Program-made: the position numbers and the translations under genes
Shown: positions 11,894-18,484 of the stretch, piece by piece
Numbering within the stretch: the first letter of the stretch is position 1
Layout: each line of letters begins with the position of its first letter
Assembly (NCBI GenBank): GCA_964575255.1
Contig: CAZNPZ010000051.1
Location: 1-18,484 of the forward strand
Direction of reading: 5' to 3'
Length of the DNA: 18,484 bases
Source of the DNA: JAEZHK01 sp964575255
GTDB taxonomy: Bacteria > Bacillota > Clostridia > Christensenellales > Aristaeellaceae
The notes under the pieces: generated by a model
Database searches by the model: none
The model's input: the letters and a program-made list of their open reading frames with translations, nothing else
What the model was told of the DNA's origin: nothing

Positions 11894-13017
11894 GAGATCG
11901 CTCCTTCGTTGAAGGTGATGAATTCGCATTCGATGCGGCCGTTGTACAGCCGTCTGCGCTTGTCCGCGCGGCGGCCGAACGCGCGCTCAAAGCCCCGGTC
12001 CGCCGTCAGCGCGGAGAGCGGCCAGCGGGAACGCCGGTACAGTTCGCCCAGCGCCCGCGCCACCGCCTGCGCGGCGCGCGCGTCCCCCAAACGCTCGCCG
12101 TAAGGCGGGTTGGCGAGGATTGCGCCGGGGCCTGCGCCGGGGGTAATGTTGCGAAGATCCGCCGCCTCCAGGCGGATCCGGCCCGAAAGCCCCGCCTGCT
12201 GGACGTGCCGCTCGGCCAGTTTGATGGCCTCCGGGTCGATGTCAGAGCCGCGAACCTCCAGCGGACGGGATTTCGCCGTCTCAAAGCGGTCTTTCGCCGC
12301 TTCACGCGCCACGTGCATCGCGCCATCCGGCATGAATGCCCACGTTTCGCAGTCAAACGAACGCATAAGCCCCGGCGCGCGGTCGAGCGCGATCATCGCG
12401 GCCTCGATCAGGATGGTGCCGGTGCCGCAGCAGGGGTCAAGAAGCGCCATGCTTGGCCGCCAGGGCGACAGAAGCACCAGGGCCGCCGCCAGCGTCTCTC
12501 GAAGCGGCGCCTCGCCGTTCCATGTGCGGTATCCGCGCCGGGAAAGCGCCGCGCCGGAGCTGTCCAGCGCGACGACGACCTCGTTTTCATGGATGGACAC
12601 GTCGATGGCGTAGACTGCGCCGGTCTCGGGCAGCCAGTCCAGCCGGTAGGCCGACTTCAGCCGCTCAACGACCGCCTTCTTCGTGATCGTCTGACAGTCC
12701 CTGGGGCTCATCAGTTGGGAGCGCGCGCACTGCGCGCGCACCGGGAACGAAGCGTCCCTGGGCAGGAAGTCCGGCCAGGGGAGCGCCTTTACGCCCTCGA
12801 ACAACGCCTCAAACGAGCGCGCCTCAAACCGGCCCACTTCCAGAAGAACCCGGTCAGCGGTGCGAAGCCAGAGATTCGCCAGAAACCCGGTCGCCCCGTC
12901 GCCCTCAAATTGGACCCCGCCAGTTGGAAGCGTGCGGATGCCGCCGACGCCCAACCGCTCAAGGTCGCGTTTCACCAAACCCTCGAGCCCAAACGCCGCG
13001 CTCGCGATCCACCGCAT
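11890..13017 (-). CDS. THUMP-domain class I RNA methyltransferase (RlmL/YpsC-like)
   Basis: This 375-aa protein has an N-terminal ferredoxin-like/THUMP region (about 50-155) that grips RNA, and a C-terminal Rossmann methyltransferase. The SAM-binding motif DPCCGTGTILIEAA begins at 194, an acidic SDIDPEAI follows at 258-265, and NPPYGER at 303-309 is the catalytic motif of N2-guanine methyltransferases in the RlmL N-terminal-half family. In Gram-positive bacteria the family includes YpsC, thought to modify 23S rRNA, so a guanine-N2 rRNA role is likely but not proven. ATG 13017 has GGAGG 6 nt upstream; the open frame extends further to 13170 without a ribosome site. It is the first gene of a three-gene leftward operon, overlapping the GH127-like gene by ATGA. 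Confidence 0.88.
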   Translation of the reverse strand: MRWIASAAFGLEGLVKRDLERLGVGGIRTLPTGGVQFEGDGATGFLANLWLRTADRVLLEVGRFEARSFEALFEGVKALPWPDFLPRDASFPVRAQCARSQLMSPRDCQTITKKAVVERLKSAYRLDWLPETGAVYAIDVSIHENEVVVALDSSGAALSRRGYRTWNGEAPLRETLAAALVLLSPWRPSMALLDPCCGTGTILIEAAMIALDRAPGLMRSFDCETWAFMPDGAMHVAREAAKDRFETAKSRPLEVRGSDIDPEAIKLAERHVQQAGLSGRIRLEAADLRNITPGAGPGAILANPPYGERLGDARAAQAVARALGELYRRSRWPLSALTADRGFERAFGRRADKRRRLYNGRIECEFITFNEGAIS

Positions 13018-13048
13018 GGTATTCCTCCAGATGAGATTCGGATATTCT

Positions 13049-13077
13049 ATTATACCGGATTTCGCCCCATTTGTATA
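13049..13077 (-). promoter_or_regulatory. Leftward promoter of the methyltransferase-GH127-MATE operon
   Basis: A TATAAT -10 box (complement of 13049-13054) is 17 nt from a TATACA -35 box (complement of 13072-13077). The start codon lies about 32 bp downstream, with a GGAGGAAT ribosome site. Confidence 0.65.
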
Positions 13078-13110
13078 GCGGCGCACGGAGATTTTGCAAG
13101 CAATGGTGAC

Positions 13111-13146
13111 AAAAAGCACCCGCGTGCGGGAACGCGCGGGCGCTTT
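13111..13146 (-). terminator. Leftward terminator of the ArsR-SdpI operon
   Basis: Read leftward, AAAGCGCCCGCG (complement of 13135-13146) pairs with CGCGGGTGCTTT (complement of 13113-13124; one G-U pair) and TTTTTG ends the stem, 14 bp after the SdpI-like stop codon. Confidence 0.8.
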
Positions 13147-13159
13147 GAGCATTTTCCCC

Positions 13160-13819
13160 TCATTTTTCATCCGGATGCAGTTCGTAATACAGGTTCCGCG
13201 CGTAGATCATCGGCCAGATGGTCAGAATCAGCATGCCGAGTCCCAGCCCGACGAACGCGATCCATACGGCGAACGCCATGCCCAGAAGACTCCCCGCAAC
13301 GATCACCGCGCCGCCGACGACGCCCGCGTACCCCGCGACGCGGTGCGCCTTCACCCAGACCGTCTCGTCCTTTAACGTCCAGCGCACCCGGAAGCCCAGC
13401 GTGTGGTTGGGGCGCAGCTTCGCCATGAAGTTGCTGACGTAGATTATGATCAGCCCGACGCCGGTCAGGATCAGGCACGCCCAGGCCGGGTTGAGTTTCG
13501 TAGCGCCCAGCTTCACCTGCATCAGGAAAAACCAGCCGACCGCCGCGAGGAACAGCCCCGTCAGCGCCACGATCTTCTCCTCATACGCGGCGTTCTTTTG
13601 CACGTTCGGGTTGCGGCTGAGGCGCTTGTACAGCGGGTACGAGGCCAGTTCCGCGAGCGGGATGCACGCAAAGATCAGGTAAAACCAACGGCTGCCCCAC
13701 TGATCCGCGTCCCCACTGTAGCCAAAGTGGATCGGTACCGTCTCCGGCAACCCCAATATCACCGCGAACATCGCAAGCGCGCTGATGGCCGCCGCGATCA
13801 GATACATTTTGAGTTTCAT
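13160..13819 (-). CDS. SdpI/DUF1648 family membrane protein (immunity/sensor type)
   Basis: This 219-aa membrane protein has about six helices (roughly 4-23, 44-64, 84-102, 112-131, 160-182 and 183-203). The first loop LPETVPIHFGYSGDADQWGS (24-43) matches DUF1648, and the block LRPNHTLGFRVRWTLKDETVW (135-155) matches the SdpI signature. B. subtilis SdpI gives immunity to the SdpC toxin and also sequesters the repressor SdpR at the membrane. Start ATG 13819 overlaps the stop of the upstream ArsR gene (ATGA) and is preceded by GGAAGG. A sdpC-like toxin gene is not present in the window, so the ligand is unknown; relatives are common in Bacillota without the toxin. It ends before a strong terminator. 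Confidence 0.9.
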   Translation of the reverse strand: MKLKMYLIAAAISALAMFAVILGLPETVPIHFGYSGDADQWGSRWFYLIFACIPLAELASYPLYKRLSRNPNVQKNAAYEEKIVALTGLFLAAVGWFFLMQVKLGATKLNPAWACLILTGVGLIIIYVSNFMAKLRPNHTLGFRVRWTLKDETVWVKAHRVAGYAGVVGGAVIVAGSLLGMAFAVWIAFVGLGLGMLILTIWPMIYARNLYYELHPDEK

Positions 13820-14085
13820 GAATCCTTCCCCCTCCCCGTCATGTCCGCGAACAGATCCATCAGGTCTTCCACCACGCTTGTGTTGATCGAATAGACGATG
13901 TTCTGCCCGCTGCGCTCCGCGCGCACCAACTCCGCGTTCTTCAGGATGTTCAGATGATGGCTGATCGACGGCTTGGTCATGTTGAAGTTGTCCGCGATCT
14001 CGCCCGCGTTCAGGTCTCCCGCGCGCAGCAGCTTTAAAATCTGCCGCCGCGTCGGGTCGGCCAGCGCGTCCCATGCGTCGCCCAC
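13816..14085 (-). CDS. ArsR family autorepressor (SdpR-like)
   Basis: This 89-aa protein is a complete winged helix-turn-helix of the ArsR/SmtB family: LADPTRRQILKLL (8-20), AGEIADNFNMTKPSISHHLNIL (27-48, recognition helix) and the wing AERSGQNIVYSINTSVV. There are no metal-binding cysteine pairs, as in SdpR rather than ArsR/CadC sensors. The start is GTG 14085, with AAGGAGG 8 nt upstream. It overlaps the SdpI-like gene by ATGA, so repressor and membrane protein are made together. A near-perfect 30-bp inverted repeat lies immediately upstream, spanning the predicted transcription start, which fits autorepression relieved when the membrane partner captures the repressor, as described for B. 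subtilis SdpR/SdpI. Confidence 0.92.
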   Translation of the reverse strand: MGDAWDALADPTRRQILKLLRAGDLNAGEIADNFNMTKPSISHHLNILKNAELVRAERSGQNIVYSINTSVVEDLMDLFADMTGRGKDS

Positions 14086-14099
14086 GTTCTCTCCCTCCT

Positions 14100-14129
14100 T
14101 AGATAATTAGATAATTCTCTAATTATCTA
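14100..14129. promoter_or_regulatory. 30-bp inverted repeat, likely SdpR-type operator
   Basis: TAGATAATTAGA (14100-14111) and TCTAATTATCTA (14118-14129) are exact reverse complements around the 6-nt centre TAATTC. The site begins immediately upstream of the AAGGAGG ribosome site of the ArsR-like gene and covers the start expected from the promoter at 14135-14163. AT-rich dyads of this kind are usual for ArsR-family dimers. Confidence 0.8.
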
Positions 14130-14134
14130 CGCAT

Positions 14135-14163
14135 AGGATACAACGAACGGCCAAGCCTGTCAA
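14135..14163 (-). promoter_or_regulatory. Leftward promoter of the ArsR-SdpI operon
   Basis: TTGACA (complement of 14158-14163) and TATCCT (complement of 14135-14140) are separated by 17 nt. The predicted start falls about 14128, inside the inverted repeat, so a bound repressor would block transcription initiation. No hairpin terminator separates it from the hemW stop at 14190. Confidence 0.7.
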
Positions 14164-14189
14164 TGGGGTTTGGGGATTTTACAAAAAGT

Positions 14190-15281
14190 CTACACCAGTT
14201 CCAGAACCACCGCGTTTTGCACTTCCATGCCGCGCTCCGTCAGGATCAGCCGCCCCTTCTCACGGCGGACGAAGCCGCCCGCCTCCAGCCGCGCCACCTC
14301 GGTTTTCTTCTTCGCGACCAGATCCATGTCGATCCCGCGCGCCGTGCGCGTGCCCAAGAGGATCGCTTCCTCCCGCGCTTCGTCAGGGCCGATGGCGCGA
14401 CGCGCGACCTCTCGGACGCCCGCAAGGTACTGATCCAGTTTCGCCGTGTTCTCGAACCGTTCGCCCGCCATCATCGAATGCGCGGCGCAGCCCAGCCCCA
14501 GGTAGTCGCCACGATTCCAGTAGGTCAGGTTGTGGCGGCACTCGAAGCCGGGCAGCGAGTAGTTCGAAATTTCATACCGGACAAAGCCCCGGCGCGAGAG
14601 CATGCGCCCGGCGGCGCGCTGCATCGCGAGCGAGGTTTCGTCGTCCGGCGCGGGCAACGTCCCCGCCTCGACCGAGCGCGTAAGCGGTGTTCCCGGTTCC
14701 AGGATCAGGCTGTACAACGACAGGTGCTCCGGCTTCAGATCCAGTGCGAACTTCAGCGACTCCACCCAGTCGGCCATCGTCTGCCCCGGCAGTGCGTACA
14801 TCAGGTCGAGGTTGATGTTCTGAAATCCGGCGTCCCGCGCCTGCCGGACGGCCTCGCGGGCATCCTCCGCGCTGTGGACGCGTCCCAGCATCTGAAGGTG
14901 CTTCTCCTGCGCGGCCTGCACACCGAAGGACAGCCGGTTGACGCCGGAATCCCGGTAGGCGCGCAGCTTCCCCTTTGTCAATGTGCCGGGGTTCGCCTCC
15001 ACGGTGATCTCCGCGTCCAGGGAAAGCGCAAACCTTGCTCGCGCCATCGCGAGAATGCGCATCACCGCGTCCGCGGGGAGTACCGACGGCGTGCCGCCGC
15101 CGATGAAGACCGTTCCGACCGGCAATTTTCCATAGCGCCGGGCGGCGTCGCCAAATTCCTGTTCCAGCGCATTCAAATAGCGCGCCCAGTCGGCTTCCCG
15201 CCCCGGCCAGGACGAAAAATCGCAATAGGCGCACTTTTTGACACAAAACGGGATGTGAATGTAGAGCGCGACATGTTTCAT
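14190..15281 (-). CDS. hemW: HemW-like radical SAM protein (heme chaperone)
   Basis: This 363-aa protein is the HemN-like family member usually called HemW: a radical SAM barrel followed by a C-terminal HemW/HemN domain. The 4Fe-4S ligands are C13, C17 and C20 (CX3CX2C, then DF), with the SAM-binding GGGTPS at 61-66 and the family blocks SFGVQA and NINLDLMYALPGQT. HemW binds heme and helps deliver it to membrane proteins; older annotations as coproporphyrinogen oxidase are usually wrong for this short form, which lacks the N-terminal region of HemN. Start ATG 15281 overlaps the stop of the YcxB-like gene (ATGA). lepA-hemW is a common neighbourhood in Bacillota, though here a small membrane gene is between them and hrcA does not follow. 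Confidence 0.9.
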   Translation of the reverse strand: MKHVALYIHIPFCVKKCAYCDFSSWPGREADWARYLNALEQEFGDAARRYGKLPVGTVFIGGGTPSVLPADAVMRILAMARARFALSLDAEITVEANPGTLTKGKLRAYRDSGVNRLSFGVQAAQEKHLQMLGRVHSAEDAREAVRQARDAGFQNINLDLMYALPGQTMADWVESLKFALDLKPEHLSLYSLILEPGTPLTRSVEAGTLPAPDDETSLAMQRAAGRMLSRRGFVRYEISNYSLPGFECRHNLTYWNRGDYLGLGCAAHSMMAGERFENTAKLDQYLAGVREVARRAIGPDEAREEAILLGTRTARGIDMDLVAKKKTEVARLEAGGFVRREKGRLILTERGMEVQNAVVLELV

Positions 15282-15850
15282 GCGGGCCGCTTTCCGAGCC
15301 GCCTGCCAATTTTCTGTTCGAGGAATTCGAGGAATTCTTTCTGCCGGCCCGACACCGCCTGCGCGGTTAATACAAACGCCCGGTTTCTCGCGACGTACAG
15401 GTAGATCGTGCCGCGGGACGCGCTGACTTCCGTGATATCCTGGTACCCGTGCCATTCCGGGCCGTCCGCGCCCCGCGCCTCGAATCCGTCCTCAAAGAAC
15501 CTGTATCGCGCCTCCACCGGGCCTTTCCAGCCCTTGACGGCTGACCGCGTAAGAATCGGCGCAAGCAGGAAGGAAAGCGCCAGAAAGCCCAGCCCGCAGC
15601 CCAGCTCGAAGATCCAGCCCTGCGTACCGCGCAGCGCAAAGAACTCGTAGGCGGCGAGCCCGATCAGGAAGACGCCCGCCCCGGCCATGACCCACATGCC
15701 TTTTTTATGATGGCGCGCGAGGTGCGTGCGGTAGAAGCCAGTGAGGTCGTCCGCGTTCAGACGGGTTTTGAACGCAAACCTCGGTTTATCCGTGGCCGCG
15801 CCCTGATTGACCGATTGGGTTGCCAGCATGTTTTTACCGTCGTCCGCCAT
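15278..15850 (-). CDS. YcxB-like membrane protein
   Basis: This 190-aa protein has an N-terminal cytosolic stretch, two membrane helices (about 51-70 and 77-100) and a C-terminal soluble domain of about 85 residues. That domain contains ARYRFFEDGFEARG (114-127), YQDITEVSASRGTIYLYVARNRAFVL (136-161, in pieces) and a lysine-rich end. The order two helices then an F-x-x-x-G-F-E strand and I-x-x-V strand fits the YcxB-like family (DUF4131-unrelated, PF14317 type), whose role is unknown. ATG 15850 is preceded by GGAGG 7 nt away, and the repeat copy B begins 5 bp further upstream. It overlaps hemW by ATGA. It belongs to the lepA-hemW transcript unless a promoter hides in the repeat. Confidence 0.75.
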   Translation of the reverse strand: MADDGKNMLATQSVNQGAATDKPRFAFKTRLNADDLTGFYRTHLARHHKKGMWVMAGAGVFLIGLAAYEFFALRGTQGWIFELGCGLGFLALSFLLAPILTRSAVKGWKGPVEARYRFFEDGFEARGADGPEWHGYQDITEVSASRGTIYLYVARNRAFVLTAQAVSGRQKEFLEFLEQKIGRRLGKRPA

Positions 15851-15866
15851 CAGAATGCCTCCGGTT

Positions 15867-16018
15867 ATACCAATGTGAAAGATTAATGCGCGTCGAGGGA
15901 TTTTGGATGCAGAAAAAGGAGCCGGAGCGAGGCGTAGCAGCGCTACGTTGAGCGGGGAGCGACGAAGTGATGCGCGAAAAGACCCGGCGCAACGATGCAT
16001 TCATGTTTGGAATTGGTA

Positions 16019-16019
<1 letters not shown>
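15867..16019. repeat. Dispersed intergenic repeat, copy B (imperfect 23-bp inverted ends)
   Basis: This 153-bp element fills almost the whole lepA to YcxB-like gap. The outer ends ATACCAAT and ATTGGTAT are exact; over 23 positions the inverted ends match at 18. Its core 15890-15934 matches copy A at 41 of 45. The middle has CGTAGC-AGC-GCTACG, a short hairpin. The last base of the repeat is also the third base of the lepA TAA stop codon, so the element abuts the LepA coding end exactly. Copies A and B have the same + orientation although their neighbouring genes run in opposite directions, so the element is not tied to transcription direction. Confidence 0.8.
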
Positions 16020-17827
<1,808 letters not shown>

Positions 17828-17869
17828 GCGTCAGCCTCCCGGCGTCAGATTTCGCCTGATTTCTCCCTC

Positions 17870-17898
17870 ATGATACCCTAAAACCGGTAAAAAATCAA
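17870..17898 (-). promoter_or_regulatory. Leftward promoter of lepA
   Basis: TTGATT (complement of 17893-17898) and TATCAT (complement of 17870-17875) are separated by 17 nt. The start codon lies 43 bp downstream of the -10. The rest of the 254-bp gap to the HPr-like gene shows one short palindrome (17987-17999) and an AT-rich stretch near 18020-18030 that may hold the HPr promoter. Confidence 0.65.
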
Positions 17899-17986
17899 CC
17901 GCAACCACGGTTCCCGGCAGCTGAATCTGGAGAATCCGGGATTTGAAGCGAGTTAACACGCATTCACAGAATCTGACCGGAAACGT

Positions 17987-17999
17987 TACCGCAGCGGTA
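17987..17999. promoter_or_regulatory. 13-bp palindrome in the lepA/HPr divergent gap
   Basis: TACCGC and GCGGTA flank a single A, about 85 bp upstream of the HPr-like start codon. It may be an operator for the HPr-like gene, but no promoter with a good -35 was found beside it, and short GC-rich palindromes occur by chance in this DNA. Confidence 0.3.
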
Positions 18000-18081
18000 C
18001 GGCGGTTTTACATTCGTCGTTTATTATATAGTCGTCGGAAGAAGAGAGAGATTAGACCGTAAGAACGGGAGGGAAGAAATC

Positions 18082-18303
18082 ATGAAGCTCACAGTCAAGT
18101 TCAAGGATGCCAACGCGGTCAAGGATTTCGTCAAGATCACCTCGCAGTACAGCGAAGACCTGTCGCTGGTGCACGGACGTTACGTCGTCGACGCCAAGTC
18201 CATCCTGGGCATTTTCTCGATGGATCTTTCAAGGCCGCTGGATCTGGTCAGCGATCACACGAATGATGTCCTTAAAGAGGATCTGAAAGCCTACGTCGTC
18301 TGA
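18082..18303 (+). CDS. HPr-family protein lacking the catalytic histidine (Crh-like)
   Basis: This 73-aa protein has the HPr fold length and keeps the regulatory loop: GRYVVDAKSILGIFSMDLS, with Ser40 at the position of HPr Ser46, the site phosphorylated by HPr kinase, and the K-S-I-x-G motif. The usual G-I-H-A-R-P active-site motif of PTS HPr, which would lie near residue 15, is replaced by NAVKDFVKI, so His15 is missing. It therefore cannot carry sugar phosphate in the PTS and is more like Crh, a CcpA co-regulator, or a family member of unknown use. GGGAGG precedes the ATG by 8 nt. A GC-rich hairpin with a short T-run follows the stop codon. No clear -35 box is seen upstream. Confidence 0.85.
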   Translation: MKLTVKFKDANAVKDFVKITSQYSEDLSLVHGRYVVDAKSILGIFSMDLSRPLDLVSDHTNDVLKEDLKAYVV

Positions 18304-18324
18304 CACAGACCGTAAAAATGAGAT

Positions 18325-18366
18325 CGCCGCGGGCCGCGAAAATGTCGCGTCCCGCGGCGAAGTTTT
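18325..18366 (+). terminator. Hairpin terminator after the HPr-like gene
   Basis: CGCCGCGGGCCGCG (18325-18338) pairs with CGCGTCCCGCGGCG (18346-18359) at 13 of 14 positions around a 7-nt loop, followed by GTTTTG (18362-18367). The T-run is short, so termination may be incomplete. Confidence 0.65.
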
Positions 18367-18484
18367 GCGCTTCGCTTGCGCGGAGAATCTGCTGCGCGTC
18401 TTTTCAGCGCGGCAAATGAAATCCCCTTCGGGTCTTTCATTTGCATTTGGTTACTCGGAAGCCTGAAAACCTTCGGTTTTCGGT
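18367..18484. repeat. Run of stacked hairpins to the window end
   Basis: After the terminator come more inverted repeats in tandem: GCGC/GCGC (18367-18381), TGCTGCGC/GCGCGGCA with a G-U pair (18390-18414), GCAAATGAAA/TTTCATTTGC enclosing CCC-TTC-GGG (18412-18444), and CTGAAAACC-TTC-GGTTTTCGG with a G-U pair (18463-18483). No ORF with a ribosome site is seen. The last hairpin reaches the edge, so the region may continue. Confidence 0.6.

Noticed and set aside
10334..12103. Two rightward frames opposite the GH127-like gene and the methyltransferase end
   Set aside because: Composition is that of antisense GC-rich DNA; the leftward frames have ribosome sites, coupling and known family blocks.

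Overview
The window looks like chromosomal DNA from a GC-rich member of the Clostridia (Bacillota), possibly a gut-type lineage. This is inferred from strong GGAGG ribosome sites before nearly every gene, sigma-A type promoters, a lepA-hemW neighbourhood, an HPr/Crh-like protein, an SdpR/SdpI-type pair and a Crp/Fnr regulator beside paired YdcZ-type transporters. I see no rRNA, tRNA, CRISPR array, prophage or transposase gene.

Layout. 1-180: a leftward promoter driving a 20-codon ORF at the edge. 180-1779: a leftward Crp/Fnr regulator divergent from two small DMT (YdcZ) membrane proteins, with a 16-bp perfect dyad between them. 1862-2146: a stand-alone protein resembling the C-terminal tail of the anaerobic ribonucleotide reductase NrdD. 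2147-2540: a gene-free stretch with a terminator, a composite repeat with inverted-repeat ends and a promoter. 2541-3455: a nucleotidyltransferase, convergent with a GNAT acetyltransferase and a nuclease-helicase fusion (leftward, 3507-6371). 6550-8501: a mannose-6-phosphate isomerase type protein coupled to a polyprenyl-phosphate-type GT2. 8562-13017: a leftward operon of THUMP methyltransferase, GH127-like protein and MATE transporter. 13160-14085: a leftward ArsR (SdpR-like)/SdpI-like operon with a 30-bp near-perfect operator. 14190-17827: leftward lepA, YcxB-like gene and hemW, with a second copy of the repeat between lepA and the YcxB-like gene. 18082-18303: a rightward HPr/Crh-like protein, followed by a run of hairpins to the window end.

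How genes work together. Four junctions use ATGA stop/start overlaps (isomerase-GT2, methyltransferase-GH127, ArsR-SdpI, YcxB-hemW), so translational coupling is the rule here. The most interesting items are: a dispersed intergenic element with imperfect 23-bp inverted ends, in two copies sharing a 45-bp core at 41/45 identity; a GH127-family protein that appears to have lost three of the four zinc/cysteine active-site residues; the free-standing NrdD-tail protein; the Crp/Fnr and SdpR-type control regions, whose promoters and operators can be read directly; and the short ORF with a near-consensus promoter at the left edge. All family assignments were made by eye from motifs, without database searches.
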